Source: Oceanospirillaceae bacterium (GTDB taxonomy: Bacteria; Pseudomonadota; Gammaproteobacteria; Pseudomonadales; Balneatricaceae). Taken from it: a stretch of 39,916 nucleotides of DNA. A model generated the notes under the pieces. It was not told the DNA's origin and made no database searches. It was given only the letters and a program-made list of their open reading frames with translations. Both the position numbers and the translations under genes were made by a program. Where the stretch lies: the NCBI GenBank assembly GCA_013373085.1, contig JABXIM010000213.1, forward strand, positions 1 to 39,916. Reading direction: 5' to 3'. The stretch's first letter is position 1. Each line of letters opens with the position of its first letter. Below are positions 23,054 through 33,592 of this stretch, in pieces.

Positions 23054-24796
23054 TTGAACTTACGACTGAGCCTGATGGCGGCCGTTCAGTGCCTGCTGTT
23101 GGGCAGTATTGCGGGTGCTGCCCTGGCGGACGAGAAGCCGGCGGCGGCCGAGTTGCTGCTGGTCAACGGCCGCATCTACACCGAGGATGCCGCCCGGCCC
23201 TGGGTGGAGGCCGTGGCTGTGCGCGACGGGCTCATCCAGGCGGTGGGTGACGACGCCGCGCTGGCGGCCTATCGGGGTAAGCAGACCCGGGTGATCGACC
23301 TGGGCGGAAAGATGGCGATGCCGGGCCTGATCGACGCTCACGTGCATCCGATCTGGGGTGCGCTGAAGAACCTGTTTCAGTGCAAGTTCGCCTTTACGGC
23401 GACACCGGACGAGGTGGCCGAGGCCATCGAAAGCTGCGCGAAGAAAACCGACAGCGACTGGGTGCGGGGCGGGCAGTGGAACAGCGACTTCTTCAAGTCC
23501 TACGGCATCGCATCACCGCGGGCTTGGCTCGATCAGGTGTCCGGCACCAAGGCCGTCGTGCTGACCGATGACACCGGCCACAACATCTGGGCCAACTCCG
23601 AGGCGCTGCGTCGTCTCGATATCGATACCGACACGCCGCAGCCCGAGGGCGTGGAGTTCGTCCGCGACGCGGCCACCGGCGAGCTGAACGGTCTGCTGAT
23701 GGAAGGCAACAATTACCTCAAGACAACGATGCCCGACTGGACCGACCGGCAGTATCTGGAGGCCGCTCGCCAGGCGGTTGATATCGCCAATGGCTTCGGC
23801 ATCACCGGTCTCAAGGACGCGGATGCCAGCGAGGCGGTGGTGCGGGCCTATCATGCCGTCGATGTCGCCGAAGGCCTCGACCTGCGCGTTGCCACCTCCA
23901 TGCGTCGCCCCAGCAAAGAGGCCAAGAACACCTTCGATTTCGCTGAGTTCCAGCACATGCGCGACAGCTACGCCAGCGTGAACCTGAACACCGCCAACGT
24001 CAAAATTTACCTCGACGGCGTGCCCACCTCGGCGCAGACGGCCGCCATGCTCGAACCCTACGCCGGTGAAGGCCATGGCCACGACGACGGTGCGCCCGCC
24101 TACGGTACGCTGCTGGTGGAGCCTGCGCAGCTCGACGCCGTCATTCAGGAATTCGACGGGCTCGGCTTCACCGTCAAGCTGCACGCGGCCGGCGACCGCG
24201 CCATTCGGGTGGCGCTGGATGCCATCGAGAAGGCCCGCGCTGCCAATGGCGATAGCGGCCTGCACCACGAACTGGCGCATGCCGAGTACATCGATGCGGC
24301 GGATCTTCCACGCTTCACAGCGCTTGGCGCGGTGGCGGATTTCGCACCCTATATCTGGTATCCGTCTCCGATTGCAGATGCGATTCAGTCGGCAGTGGGC
24401 GAGCGTGCCAGGCAGGCCTTTCCGGCCCGGGACCTTATCGACAGCGGCGCCCGCATCGTTGCTGGCTCCGACTGGCCGTCCGCGGTCGCTGACATGAATC
24501 CCTGGCCCGGACTCGAGGCTCTCATCACACGCGAAGACCCTTACGGCAAGCAACCCGGGGCGCTCTGGAAGGAACAGGCGATCAGCCTCGAGGAAGCGCT
24601 AAACATTTTCACCCGCAACGGCGCCGAGGCGCTCGGTGCGGCTGACCAGACAGGTTCGCTGCAGGTCGGCAAGTCCGCGGACATCATCGTCCTGAATCAG
24701 AACCTGTTCGAGATACCTCTCGAGACCATCAGCGAAACCAAAGTGTTGACGACCTTATTCAAGGGGCGGGAAGTCTTCAACGCCGATGCGCATTAA
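23054..24796 (+). CDS. Exported amidohydrolase, YtcJ-like (amidohydrolase 3 family)
   Basis: A 580-residue metal-dependent amidohydrolase. The first 25 residues look like a Sec signal peptide (NLRLSLMAAVQCLLLGSIAG, cleavage after ALA), so it is probably periplasmic. The hydrolase barrel shows LLVNGRIYTEDA, the metal-binding DAHVHP, KLHAAGDRAIRVALDAIE, ELAHAEYID and GSDWPSAV, in the order typical of YtcJ-like proteins. TTG at 23054 is chosen because GAGG lies eight bases upstream and because it adds the positively charged signal n-region; an ATG at 23075 would lack it. It lies between a Tat-exported amidase and an OprD porin. Substrates in the family are diverse and the one here is unknown. 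Confidence 0.85.
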   Translation: MNLRLSLMAAVQCLLLGSIAGAALADEKPAAAELLLVNGRIYTEDAARPWVEAVAVRDGLIQAVGDDAALAAYRGKQTRVIDLGGKMAMPGLIDAHVHPIWGALKNLFQCKFAFTATPDEVAEAIESCAKKTDSDWVRGGQWNSDFFKSYGIASPRAWLDQVSGTKAVVLTDDTGHNIWANSEALRRLDIDTDTPQPEGVEFVRDAATGELNGLLMEGNNYLKTTMPDWTDRQYLEAARQAVDIANGFGITGLKDADASEAVVRAYHAVDVAEGLDLRVATSMRRPSKEAKNTFDFAEFQHMRDSYASVNLNTANVKIYLDGVPTSAQTAAMLEPYAGEGHGHDDGAPAYGTLLVEPAQLDAVIQEFDGLGFTVKLHAAGDRAIRVALDAIEKARAANGDSGLHHELAHAEYIDAADLPRFTALGAVADFAPYIWYPSPIADAIQSAVGERARQAFPARDLIDSGARIVAGSDWPSAVADMNPWPGLEALITREDPYGKQPGALWKEQAISLEEALNIFTRNGAEALGAADQTGSLQVGKSADIIVLNQNLFEIPLETISETKVLTTLFKGREVFNADAH

Positions 24797-24834
24797 CTCT
24801 GTCCATAACAATGTATAACTGGAGCGATGGAAAC

Positions 24835-26151
24835 GTGAAGAAAACAGCTTTAACACTGGCGTTCTCGGCATTGATGCCCCTATCGGTCGGGTCCTCGGCG
24901 TCGGTTCTGCTCGATGGCGATCAGTTGCGCCTGACCTACAAGAACTACTACTGGAACGAATCCGTTGACGACAGCACCGGCCGGTACGCCGGCTCCAAGC
25001 GAGACGAATGGGTTCACGCCGCCCTGGTTGATTACAGCACCGGCTATATCGGCGACTGGCTCAAGCTCGACTACGGTTTCGCCGCCGCCAACGCCATTAA
25101 TATCGGCTCCGGCGTCACCGATGTCTCCAACCTGCCGCCGAACCGCAGCGATATCAGCGACCCGAACGGCACCGCCGCGACCCAGACCGCCTACGTCAGT
25201 ACCCGTTTTGGCAACGATGACCTGACTGTAACGGCCGGAGCTGGCAAGAAGCGTCGCTCCGAGTTGCTCTACAACGACTCCAACTCCCGTATATTGCAGT
25301 CCACCACCGTCGGCTATGACCTGGATGCCAGTGTTGGCGGACTGCGGTTTTACTACACCGAGTTCGACAAGCACAGCCCGCGAAACCAGGGCACCTGGGG
25401 CGAGAGCCTCAAGACCTTCGCCGGCGAGAAGATCGATGCGGTTCGCTACTACGGCGCCCGCTACGATGCCGGCAACGGCCTGAAGCTGGACCTGACCGAG
25501 CTCGAAGCAGAGGATTACCTGAAAGAGCGGTACGCCAAGGGCGCCTACGACCTGGCGCTGGAGAGCGGTGACCGCCTGAATTTCAGCCTGATCTGGGGTA
25601 GCCAGCGTGATGCCGGCAGCCTTTTCGAGCGCGGCGGTCTCGGTGGCTATGCCCCGCCCGGCGACCTCGACGTGAAGTTTTACGATGCCGGCATCCGCTA
25701 CGCCTTCGACGGCATCACTCTGGGGCTGAACTACCTGGTGACCCGTGATGGCGACTATAACCGCGTGCTGTTCTCCAGCGACCACGGCACCTGGGAAACC
25801 AGCGGCAACAGCTGGTCCCGCTTTGGTCTCGAGGACGAGAAGGTATGGACCGCTTCCCTGGGCGTGGACTTCGGCCAGTACGGGGTGCCGGGTCTGAACT
25901 GGGATCTCAAGGCGATGCATTCGAGCGACGCCCGTGGCTATGACGACTTCAGCCGCAACGAATACTCGAGCCTTTTGCGCTATGGCTTTCAGAACCAGCT
26001 CAAGGGCCTGTCGCTGATCTGGTACGCGGTCGATCACCAGGCCACCGGTAACGTCGACGGCGTTATACGTACGGTCGATGTCGTCGGCCCGGCCCAGCTG
26101 GAACGCAAGGACGTCAACCGCTTCTACCTGGTGTATTCGAAAGCATTCTGA
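24835..26151 (+). CDS. OprD-family outer-membrane porin
   Basis: A 438-residue outer-membrane protein with a signal peptide (KKTALTLAFSALMPLSVGSS) and a beta-barrel ending in the terminal phenylalanine typical of porins (YLVYSKAF). Features of the OprD group include RLTYKNYYWNE in the first strand, DEWVHAALVDYSTGYIG, LDYGFAAA and RNEYSSLLRYGFQ. Members are substrate-specific channels for amino acids or aromatic acids. GTG at 24835 with GGAG ten bases upstream gives a compact signal peptide; ATG at 24811 would prepend MYNWSDGN. It closes the amidase/amidohydrolase unit, since a strong terminator follows, and probably admits the substrate of those exported enzymes. Confidence 0.88.
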   Translation: MKKTALTLAFSALMPLSVGSSASVLLDGDQLRLTYKNYYWNESVDDSTGRYAGSKRDEWVHAALVDYSTGYIGDWLKLDYGFAAANAINIGSGVTDVSNLPPNRSDISDPNGTAATQTAYVSTRFGNDDLTVTAGAGKKRRSELLYNDSNSRILQSTTVGYDLDASVGGLRFYYTEFDKHSPRNQGTWGESLKTFAGEKIDAVRYYGARYDAGNGLKLDLTELEAEDYLKERYAKGAYDLALESGDRLNFSLIWGSQRDAGSLFERGGLGGYAPPGDLDVKFYDAGIRYAFDGITLGLNYLVTRDGDYNRVLFSSDHGTWETSGNSWSRFGLEDEKVWTASLGVDFGQYGVPGLNWDLKAMHSSDARGYDDFSRNEYSSLLRYGFQNQLKGLSLIWYAVDHQATGNVDGVIRTVDVVGPAQLERKDVNRFYLVYSKAF

Positions 26152-26169
26152 TCCGGGATGTCCGCAGAA

Positions 26170-26207
26170 CCCGCAACGGTTTTCCCCTTCGCCGTTGCGG
26201 GCTTTTT
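26170..26207 (+). terminator. Rho-independent terminator after the porin gene
   Basis: CCCGCAACGG (26170-26179) and CCGTTGCGGG (26192-26201) form a perfect ten-pair stem followed by C and five T residues. It ends the amidase, amidohydrolase and porin run. Confidence 0.9.
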
Positions 26208-26221
26208 GTTTAAAGAGCCTT

Positions 26222-26310
26222 CGCACCGGGGCGGCGCTCCCACGGGCGCGATGCTCGATCAGGCGTGGGAGTCGCGCCCCGCGGCGAATCAGGGGCGCGC
26301 TCCTACGATT
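26222..26310. repeat. REP-like palindromic element
   Basis: GGGGCGGCGCTCCCAC and CGTGGGAGTCGCGCCCC pair around a 21-base loop (about 26228-26280). GCGGCGAATCAGG and CGCTCCTACG follow, the same building blocks as at 1-55 and 1273-1365. It lies between two convergent transcription units. Confidence 0.55.
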
Positions 26311-26320
26311 GGCTCAACCG

Positions 26321-29300
26321 TCAGCCGATTGCGTCGAGACTACGGCGGTACAGCTCGCGCAGCTGTGAAAGCTGTTCTGTGTCGACCGGTGTCGTGGCCT
26401 TCTCCAGCTCCCGCGCGCGGGCGGAGAGGGCGGCGAGGCCGAAGTTGGCGCAGGTGCCGGCGAGCTTGTGCAGCGCGTCTGCGTGGCCGGAATCGTTATT
26501 TTCCAAACCATCGAGCAGCTGTTCGCACTGCTGCCGCATGCGCGCCTGGAGGCTGGCGAAGCGTTCCGCGCCGAGCAGCTGTCGGTGCTGCGCCAGCAGA
26601 CCGTTGTCGAGCAGCCCGTCGTCGCTGTCGCCGCTTTCGGGGCGTTGTCTGGCCGCATCGGGTTCGCCGTACAGCTGGCGCTGCAGCTCGTCGAACTGCA
26701 GCGGTTTGCCCACCACCGCGTCCATGCCGGCCTCCCGGTAGGCCCGGGATTCGGCCTCTGTCACCGACGCGGTCAGCGCAACGATGCGCACACCCGCCTT
26801 GCGTGGATCCTGGTGGCGGCGCATGCGCCTCGTCGTCTCGACGCCATCCATATCCGGCAGATGGATATCCATCAGCACCAGGTCGTAGTCATGGTCATTA
26901 TGCATCGACAGCGCGGTGTAGCCGTCGTCGGCAATGCTGACGCGGTGGCCCTCGCTTTCGAGCAGGCCTTGGGTGACCTCCTGGTTGATCTCGGTATCCT
27001 CGACCAGCAGGATATCCAGCGGACGCTGTGGCACCCGTTCCTCCACCGTTTCGCTCGCCTCGATCTCCGCCCGCGGATAGTCGAGTTCAAACCAGAACAG
27101 GCTGCCTTCGCCTTCGCGGCTGCTGAAACCGATTTTGCCGTGTTGCTGCTCGATCAGGTGCTTGCAGATCGACAGTCCCAGCCCGGTACCGCCGAAGCGT
27201 CGTGTGATCGAACTGTCGGCCTGGCTGAAGTGGGTGAAAATGCGCGGCCGGGCGGACTCGGGGATGCCGATGCCGCTATCCTCGACCTCGAAACGTAACC
27301 GCACCTGGTCATCGCTCTGCGACAGGCGCCGAATGCGCAGGGCCACATAGCCGTGCTCTGTGAATTTGATGGCGTTGGAGCACAGGTTCAGCAGCACCTG
27401 GTTCAACGCACGGCGGTCGCCCAGCACGGCGGCCGGCAGCTCGCTGTCACAGCGTGTAACCAGTTGCAGCGATTTTTCCTGTGCCAGCGAGTCCAGCAGC
27501 GGCTGCAGTTCCGCGATCACCTCGGACACCGAAAAGGGGCGACGTTCGAGTTCCAGTTGGCCGGCCTCGACCTTGCTGAAATCCAGCACGTCATTGAGGA
27601 TCGACAGCAGACTCTGACCCGAGCGGTGAATGGCGCGGACCCGTGCCCGCTGCTCCTCGCTGAGTTCGGTGCGCATCAGCAGCTGGGCCATGCCGAGGAT
27701 GCCGTTCAGCGGGGTGCGGATCTCATGGCTCATGGTGGCAAGAAACTGGCTTTTCGCCTCGCTTGCGGCTTCGGCCTTTTCCCGTGCCAGCTCGGCCTGT
27801 TCCTTGGCCTTGCGCTCGCTGATATCGTTCAGCGTGCCCTCGTAATACAGCAGCGCGTCCTGGTCATCCAGGACCCGCCGCGCCGATACCGAAACCTGCA
27901 GGCTGGTGCCGTCATGGCAGCGCCAGAGGGTATCGAAATTCAGCACGCGGTCCTCGCGCTCGAGGATGCTCATGAACTGCTGGAAGGCGTCTGCGTCGGC
28001 GAAGCACTGCTGTGCAACATTGTCGACCTGTTGCATGAAGGTTTTGGGATTGGCGTACCCGAGCATTCGAGTCAGCGCCGGATTGACCGAAATGAAACGT
28101 CCCCGCGGCTCGATCCTGAAGATGCCCTCGATGGCGTTTTCGAACAGCGAACGATACTCCCGTTCCGACTGTTGCAGGCTCGAATAGAGCTTGGCGTTTT
28201 CGATCGAGATGGCGGCCTGCGAGGTCAGGATCTGCAGTGTTCTGAGACGTCCGGCGTCGAAGACATCGCGGCTTTCGCGATGCTCCAGATAGAGCAGGGC
28301 GGTGAGGTCGCCGTGGTAGAGAATCGGCAGACAGAGCAATGAACGCGGCTGCTGGTCGTGAATGTAGCTGTCCTGGTCGAACACCGGGTGGGTACCGGCG
28401 TGGCCCAGCACCACGGGTTCCCGCGTACGTGCAACGTACTGGAGCAGGCTGACCGGTAACAGTTCCGGGACCTCGTCCAGCGGGCGTTCGTCGAAAAAAT
28501 GCGGTTCCTGTTCGGCGTCGGCCTCGGCGGCGAGCAGCAACTGGCGATCGCGTACCAGGATCAGCAACGCCCGCTGTCCGCCGGCGTTCTGCAGGGCCAG
28601 GCGCATGAGCCGGCCGAGCAAGGGCTCGAGCCGGATCTCGTCCGAGATCGCCTGGGACGCGCGAATGACCGAGGTGATGTCGAACGCCTGATTGCTAAGG
28701 GTATCGCCTGAGTCGGCGCCACGCAGGCGAGACTCTGTCAGCACCAGGTCGCGGCCATAGTGCTGCTCCATCTGCTGCAGCTTGGCAACGGCTCCCCAGT
28801 CGGCAAAGCGTCGGTAGGCCTGCTGCAGGTAGATGCGCGCGATCGGGCGGTTACCGCCGTCGAGAAAGAAGCTGCCGGCAAACTCCGACGCGATGGCCGC
28901 CTCGAACATGAATCCCTGCTGCTCAGCCTGTTTGATGGCACGTTCATAGTGCTTGCTGGCCCGGCCGGCGCGACCCCGAAGACGGTAGTATTCGGCCCTG
29001 ACCAGCGACAGCGTATGACGGAAGTTGTCCGGTGACTGCCGCGCCAGTCGATACAGTCGCATCAAACCGGGGATCAGACGCGACAGCCCTTGCCCGCGAA
29101 CTGCTGCCGGGCGCCCATGCATCAGGGCAAGCTCTGTCAGTGTGCGGAAGTTTGCCAGCCAGGACGCCGAGAAGGTCCCGCCGATATACAGACGAAGCCG
29201 GTAGGCATCGCGAAAGCACAGCCGCGCAGTGGCATAGTCGCTGAAAAGGAAATGCAGCACGCCCTGATACAGGTAATGCAGCGCCATCGCCGTGCGGTGA

Positions 29301-32300
29301 TTTTCAGCACGGTGTCGCGCCAGCATCTCTATGTCCCGGTAGAAACGGCCGTCCAGTCGTTCCGGCGTCTCGCTGTTGCCCCGGAGATTGTCCACGACCT
29401 GCTGGATCAGCAGTGAATACTGCAGCGACTGCTGCTGGCCCGATTGGCGCAACCGGTCGATCTGTTCCGACAACCGTGGCTGGAAGCTTTCCAGCGATCG
29501 CGTGAGCGGGAAACAGTACTGAATATGACCCGCGAGAGCGTAGGCCGCCCATTCGACATCGCCATTATCCTGGGACAGGTCGTGGGCGCGCAGCAGGTCA
29601 TCGCGGCAGTCTGTCAGCGGTTCCCGGTAGTGGCGGATATAGGCATTGAACAGGTACAGGGTACGGTGGTGATTGAGTGTAGTCGGTGCCTGGCGGTCCA
29701 GCGTCAGCGCCAGTTTGCCTAACTGGTAACCCTGGGCGACGAGACCGTACTGGCCACAGAGAACACCGCCAAAACCGGCCAGGGCCAGTGCGGTGTCGGG
29801 CGAGCGACCGTGACGCAGTGTCAGTTCGACGCTGCGGGCCGTGACCAGCGGCCGCAGGCCCGAGCTGGAAAACTTGACCACCCCGAACATCCCGGCGAGC
29901 AATCGCAGTGCCGCTTCGATTTCGGGTGAATCTATCGGCGCCGCCTCGAGAATCCGTTCAGGCGTCTTGACGAGCAACTGCCACTCGGCACGCAGCAGAC
30001 TGGCCATACTGTGTCGACGTTTGGGTCGGGCCGGTAGCGGAACACCCAGTTGCGCCAGCACGTGCAGCGCGGTGTTCAACGCGGCCTGAAAGCGGTTGCG
30101 GGAGATTTGCGAGTGGATTCGCACCTCCTGCCCGCGGATGCGGTCCAGCAGTGTACGTCCTTGCTGGTCGATCTGATCGACCAGCCGGTCCATCAGATCG
30201 GTTTCGCCGCGAATATAGGCGGCTTCGGCGCAATCGAGATGCAGCGCCAGTGCCAGGTCATAGGCGCTGGACCAGGCATCGCCCGGCAACAGGTTCAGTC
30301 CGGCCCGCAGGTACTCCAGAGCACTGTCGAAAGCCGCGGACTGGCGCGCACGCTGTCCCGCCTCGAGGTTGATGTGTGCCAGCGCCTGGCGCTCGCGGGG
30401 ATCGATGATGAGTCGCTGGGCCAGATTGAGATGGTTGGCGATCTCAAAGACGCGGCTGTCGCGGCCTGTGTCGCCAAGACTGTGCAGCAACTGCTGGCCG
30501 ATCTTCAGGTGCAGCGGCTCAAGGCTGGCATCGTCGATCAGCGAGTAGGCCGCCTGCTGCACCCGGTCGTGCACGAAGCGGTAGCGGGTATGGCCGGTGT
30601 CGAGCCGCAGAAGCTGGTAACTGTCATCGAGCGGAACGAGCAGGCCTTCCGCCAGCGCGGGCCAGAGTTGTTCTGCAGCCTTTGTCACCGGTGTTTCGCT
30701 GACAATCGCAAGGTTGCGCAGTGCGAAACTGCTGCCGATACAGGCCGCCAGTGGCAGGATGCGCTGGGTGTCTTGCGGCAGTCGCTGAATCTTGCTGACC
30801 ATCAGCTTGAGCACGTCGTCGCTCATCGCCTGTGCGCGAATGGCGTCTTCGTCCCAGTGCCAAGTCTGGTCGCGCAGCTGCAGCAAACCATCCTCATACA
30901 GGCGGTAGAGGAACTGGCTCAGGAAGAAGGGGTTGCCCTGGGTTTTCTCCAGACATAGCTGCGCCAGCGGCCTAAGGTGGCCAGCACGGGTATCAAGGGT
31001 GTCGGCGAGCAGTTGGACGATGTCGTCGAAGTTCAGCGGAACGAGTCGGTATTCCCGCGGCGGTCGCGCGCCGGCCCGCAGCTGTTCCAGCATTCGGTTC
31101 AGGGCGTGCCCCGGGCCGATGTCCTGTTCGCGATAACTGCCGATCAATAACAGGTGCGGCAGCCGTCCCGAACCTGCCAGTGATTCCAGCAGCTGCACAG
31201 ACGCGGAGTCGGCCCATTGCAGGTCGTCGAGGAACAGCAGCAGGGGGTGCTCGGTGGTCGCCAGGACGCCAAGCAGGCGGTGAAAAAGTCGTGAAAAACG
31301 GTTCTGTTCCTCGACCGGTGGCAATTGAGTGACCGCGGGCTGGGAGCCGAGGATCAGTTCCAGCTCCGGCACCAGCTTGATCAGCACCTGTGCCTGGTTG
31401 CCGAGTGCGTGCAGCAGGGCGTCACGCCAGCGGGCGATATGGCTCTCCGGTTCGGTCAGCAGCTGGCGCACCAATCCCTGCAGGGCGATGTGTACACCGA
31501 GGTAGGGCCGGTTACGCCGCATCTGGTCGAATTTGCCGCTGCAGAAGTGGCCGCCACGGGCGTTGACGTGCTGGCGCAGTTCGTGCACGAGGCTCGACTT
31601 GCCAATGCCGGAGTAGCCGCTGATCAGCACCAGAGCCTGCTCGCCGCTGGCGCAGCGATCGTAGCACTCGCCGAGCTGCCGCAGCAGGTCGTCGCGGCCG
31701 TAGAGCGTCTGAGGTAGCTGCAGCCGCGCAGAGCGGTCTTCCAGGCCTGCCTCGAAGTCGTCGATATGGCCGTCGCGTCGCCACTGCTCGAGACAACGCC
31801 GCAGGTCGTGGCAGAGGCCGAAGCCCGACTGGTAGCGTTTGGCTGCGTCCTTTGACAGCAACTTGCGGATGATACGCGCCAGAGCCCGCGGCAGGTGCGG
31901 GTTGAGCGCATCGGGCCAGGGGGGGTAGCGGGCGATATGGCTGTGTACCAGTTCCAGTTCGTCATCGCTGGAAAAGGGCGGTTGGCCGGTCATCATCTCG
32001 AACAGGGTGGCGCCGAGGCAGTAGTAATCGGTACGGTAATCGACGGCGCGGTTGATGCGCCCGGTCTGTTCCGGCGCCAGGTAAGGCAGGGCCGCAGCCT
32101 CCAGCCGTGCCGTGCCCCAGCTGGCTTGCTCGCGAACGAGCCGGGTGGCGTGGCTGAAATCGATCAACGTCGGCTCCAGCGTGGCTCGATCGAGCACGAT
32201 GTGCTCGGGGCGGATCTGTTTGTGGATGATGCGCGCCTCGTGCAGCTGCGCCAGTATCTCGGCCAGTCGCACGGCGACCGGCAACCACTGATGCCATTCA

Positions 32301-32599
32301 AATGAGCCGGTATCGAGGGCCTCGCGCAGACTGAGATCGCCGTAGGCGCGGAACAGGATGGCGGGACCGCCGTCTAGCTGCAGCAGCTGCAGCGCCCGTG
32401 GAATGCCGGCGAAGTCGAGGCCCTGCAGGATATCGAATTCGTGCTGGAAGCGGCTGAGCCGTTCCGGATCGTTCTGGTGCCGTTGAAGTTGCTTTAGCAG
32501 CAACGGCTGATGATCCGCCAGTCGGATCGCCCGGCTCAGGGTGCAGGCCGGGCCACGGTGCAGCTCGGCCTCGATACGATAACTGCCGGCGGCATTCAT
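26321..32599 (-). CDS. Giant hybrid sensor kinase: Ser/Thr kinase-like, AAA ATPase, GAF, PAS, HisKA-HATPase, REC, Hpt
   Basis: A 2092-residue soluble multidomain sensor. In order: a protein-kinase-like domain (about 5-270), an AAA/STAND ATPase with Walker [10 protein letters not shown] (328-336) and a Walker B LLLFLDD, a long helical TPR-like region to about 1300, GAF (about 1313-1470), PAS (about 1480-1600), HisKA with His1625 in [11 protein letters not shown], HATPase ([18 protein letters not shown]), a receiver with Asp1911 in LMDIHLPD, and an Hpt domain with His2044. The kinase-like domain is degenerate: HKQIRPEH replaces HxDxxxxN and DFS replaces DFG. The ATG at 32599 lies four bases after the response regulator stop; an in-frame upstream start would overlap it. 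No transmembrane segment is seen. By position it partners the adjacent regulator and may control the divergent qhp genes. Confidence 0.92.
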   Translation of the reverse strand: MNAAGSYRIEAELHRGPACTLSRAIRLADHQPLLLKQLQRHQNDPERLSRFQHEFDILQGLDFAGIPRALQLLQLDGGPAILFRAYGDLSLREALDTGSFEWHQWLPVAVRLAEILAQLHEARIIHKQIRPEHIVLDRATLEPTLIDFSHATRLVREQASWGTARLEAAALPYLAPEQTGRINRAVDYRTDYYCLGATLFEMMTGQPPFSSDDELELVHSHIARYPPWPDALNPHLPRALARIIRKLLSKDAAKRYQSGFGLCHDLRRCLEQWRRDGHIDDFEAGLEDRSARLQLPQTLYGRDDLLRQLGECYDRCASGEQALVLISGYSGIGKSSLVHELRQHVNARGGHFCSGKFDQMRRNRPYLGVHIALQGLVRQLLTEPESHIARWRDALLHALGNQAQVLIKLVPELELILGSQPAVTQLPPVEEQNRFSRLFHRLLGVLATTEHPLLLFLDDLQWADSASVQLLESLAGSGRLPHLLLIGSYREQDIGPGHALNRMLEQLRAGARPPREYRLVPLNFDDIVQLLADTLDTRAGHLRPLAQLCLEKTQGNPFFLSQFLYRLYEDGLLQLRDQTWHWDEDAIRAQAMSDDVLKLMVSKIQRLPQDTQRILPLAACIGSSFALRNLAIVSETPVTKAAEQLWPALAEGLLVPLDDSYQLLRLDTGHTRYRFVHDRVQQAAYSLIDDASLEPLHLKIGQQLLHSLGDTGRDSRVFEIANHLNLAQRLIIDPRERQALAHINLEAGQRARQSAAFDSALEYLRAGLNLLPGDAWSSAYDLALALHLDCAEAAYIRGETDLMDRLVDQIDQQGRTLLDRIRGQEVRIHSQISRNRFQAALNTALHVLAQLGVPLPARPKRRHSMASLLRAEWQLLVKTPERILEAAPIDSPEIEAALRLLAGMFGVVKFSSSGLRPLVTARSVELTLRHGRSPDTALALAGFGGVLCGQYGLVAQGYQLGKLALTLDRQAPTTLNHHRTLYLFNAYIRHYREPLTDCRDDLLRAHDLSQDNGDVEWAAYALAGHIQYCFPLTRSLESFQPRLSEQIDRLRQSGQQQSLQYSLLIQQVVDNLRGNSETPERLDGRFYRDIEMLARHRAENHRTAMALHYLYQGVLHFLFSDYATARLCFRDAYRLRLYIGGTFSASWLANFRTLTELALMHGRPAAVRGQGLSRLIPGLMRLYRLARQSPDNFRHTLSLVRAEYYRLRGRAGRASKHYERAIKQAEQQGFMFEAAIASEFAGSFFLDGGNRPIARIYLQQAYRRFADWGAVAKLQQMEQHYGRDLVLTESRLRGADSGDTLSNQAFDITSVIRASQAISDEIRLEPLLGRLMRLALQNAGGQRALLILVRDRQLLLAAEADAEQEPHFFDERPLDEVPELLPVSLLQYVARTREPVVLGHAGTHPVFDQDSYIHDQQPRSLLCLPILYHGDLTALLYLEHRESRDVFDAGRLRTLQILTSQAAISIENAKLYSSLQQSEREYRSLFENAIEGIFRIEPRGRFISVNPALTRMLGYANPKTFMQQVDNVAQQCFADADAFQQFMSILEREDRVLNFDTLWRCHDGTSLQVSVSARRVLDDQDALLYYEGTLNDISERKAKEQAELAREKAEAASEAKSQFLATMSHEIRTPLNGILGMAQLLMRTELSEEQRARVRAIHRSGQSLLSILNDVLDFSKVEAGQLELERRPFSVSEVIAELQPLLDSLAQEKSLQLVTRCDSELPAAVLGDRRALNQVLLNLCSNAIKFTEHGYVALRIRRLSQSDDQVRLRFEVEDSGIGIPESARPRIFTHFSQADSSITRRFGGTGLGLSICKHLIEQQHGKIGFSSREGEGSLFWFELDYPRAEIEASETVEERVPQRPLDILLVEDTEINQEVTQGLLESEGHRVSIADDGYTALSMHNDHDYDLVLMDIHLPDMDGVETTRRMRRHQDPRKAGVRIVALTASVTEAESRAYREAGMDAVVGKPLQFDELQRQLYGEPDAARQRPESGDSDDGLLDNGLLAQHRQLLGAERFASLQARMRQQCEQLLDGLENNDSGHADALHKLAGTCANFGLAALSARARELEKATTPVDTEQLSQLRELYRRSLDAIG

Positions 32600-32603
32600 C
32601 TTT

Positions 32604-33335
32604 CTAGCTGAGACTGCCGGCGAACACGTAACCGGCACCGTGTGCCGTCAGAATCAGTTGCGGATTGGACGGGTTATCGCCGAGTTTTCGCCGCAGGCGA
32701 CCGATCAGCACATCGATCGAGCGGTCGTTGGGCGTCCACTCGCGGTCATGGATCGCATCCATCAGATAGTCTCGGCTCAGCACCTGACCGGCGTGGCCGA
32801 TCAGTGCCTGCAGCAGCTTGAACTCGCCTTCCGGCAGGCGCTCGATCTGCCCGTCCGGACCGGCCAGCTGGCGTTTGTTGGCATCCAGCGCCCAGCCCTC
32901 GAAATGCAGGCATTGGCTTTCGCGGGCGCCGCCGCCGGCGGTCTGGCCCGAACCCTTTACCCGCCACAGCAGGTTCTTGACCCTGACCAGCAGTTCGCGC
33001 GGATTGAACGGTTTGGTCACGTAGTCGTCGGCTCCGAGCTCCAGGCCGACGATGCGGTCGATTTCGTCACCCTTGCTGGTCACCAGAATGATGCCGACGG
33101 CGGACGTCGCACGCAGTTCCCGCGTCAACGTCAGGCCGTCCTTGCCGGGCAGGTTGATGTCCAGCAACACCACGTCGATACCGTCCCGCGCGACCTGGGC
33201 CGGCAGATCGTCCGCCTGCTCGGCTTCGCTGATGCGGTATCCCTCTTTCTCGAAATAGCTGACCAGCAGCGAGCGCGAGGCGAAGTCGTCCTCTATGATC
33301 AGGATATGAGCCGGTTGGGCAGCAGCATTTGGCAT
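32604..33335 (-). CDS. OmpR/PhoB-family response regulator
   Basis: A 243-residue two-domain response regulator. The receiver domain has the acidic pocket IEDD (15-17), phospho-acceptor Asp59 in LLDINLPGKDG, Thr86 and Lys108 in DDYVTKPFNP. The C-terminal winged helix is of the OmpR type (LPEGEFKLLQALIGHAGQVLSRDYLMDA, RSIDVLIGRLRRKLGDNP). It is immediately upstream of the hybrid kinase gene on the same strand, so the pair is probably co-transcribed and forms a phosphorelay ending on this protein. It diverges from qhpA; the shared 250-base region contains GTTACA direct repeats ten bases apart, the spacing expected for this family. Confidence 0.94.
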   Translation of the reverse strand: MPNAAAQPAHILIIEDDFASRSLLVSYFEKEGYRISEAEQADDLPAQVARDGIDVVLLDINLPGKDGLTLTRELRATSAVGIILVTSKGDEIDRIVGLELGADDYVTKPFNPRELLVRVKNLLWRVKGSGQTAGGGARESQCLHFEGWALDANKRQLAGPDGQIERLPEGEFKLLQALIGHAGQVLSRDYLMDAIHDREWTPNDRSIDVLIGRLRRKLGDNPSNPQLILTAHGAGYVFAGSLS

Positions 33336-33467
33336 GGGTGGGGCTCTCTCGTTGCTGGAAGCTTGAGTCTACCAATGGCGCCGATCCGAACAAAGCCCGG
33401 CGTCTCTGCTGACCATTCTTAATAAATCCTTCTAAATTAGAGTATTGCCGCATGTCGCTGGCGATTT

Positions 33468-33528
33468 GTTACAGCTCGTTACATACATCTACAACTTAGC
33501 ACAAAGGCGGGAAACTTCATTTACAGCT
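33468..33528. promoter_or_regulatory. Direct repeats, candidate response-regulator site before qhpA
   Basis: GTTACA occurs at 33468-33473 and 33478-33483, one helical turn apart. TTACAGCT occurs at 33469-33476 and again at 33521-33528. Tandem hexamers with 10-11 base periodicity are typical binding sites of OmpR/PhoB regulators, and such a regulator is encoded divergently 140 bases away. I found no convincing -35/-10 pair, which would suit an activator-dependent promoter. The rest of 33336-33586 shows nothing else definite. Confidence 0.5.
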
Positions 33529-33592
33529 AGGGTGTAGATTTGCTCTACCTGCAACACCTGCAACCATCAGTGAGGGAGTGTTGGCTTTGACT

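Noticed and set aside
24880-26226. 448-codon minus-strand frame opposite the porin gene
   Set aside because: Antisense of the OprD gene and runs through its terminator; no domain.
26222-26310. Possible tRNA or small RNA gene in the GC-rich hairpin region
   Set aside because: No cloverleaf, T-loop or CCA-like end; the sequence matches the dispersed REP-like modules.
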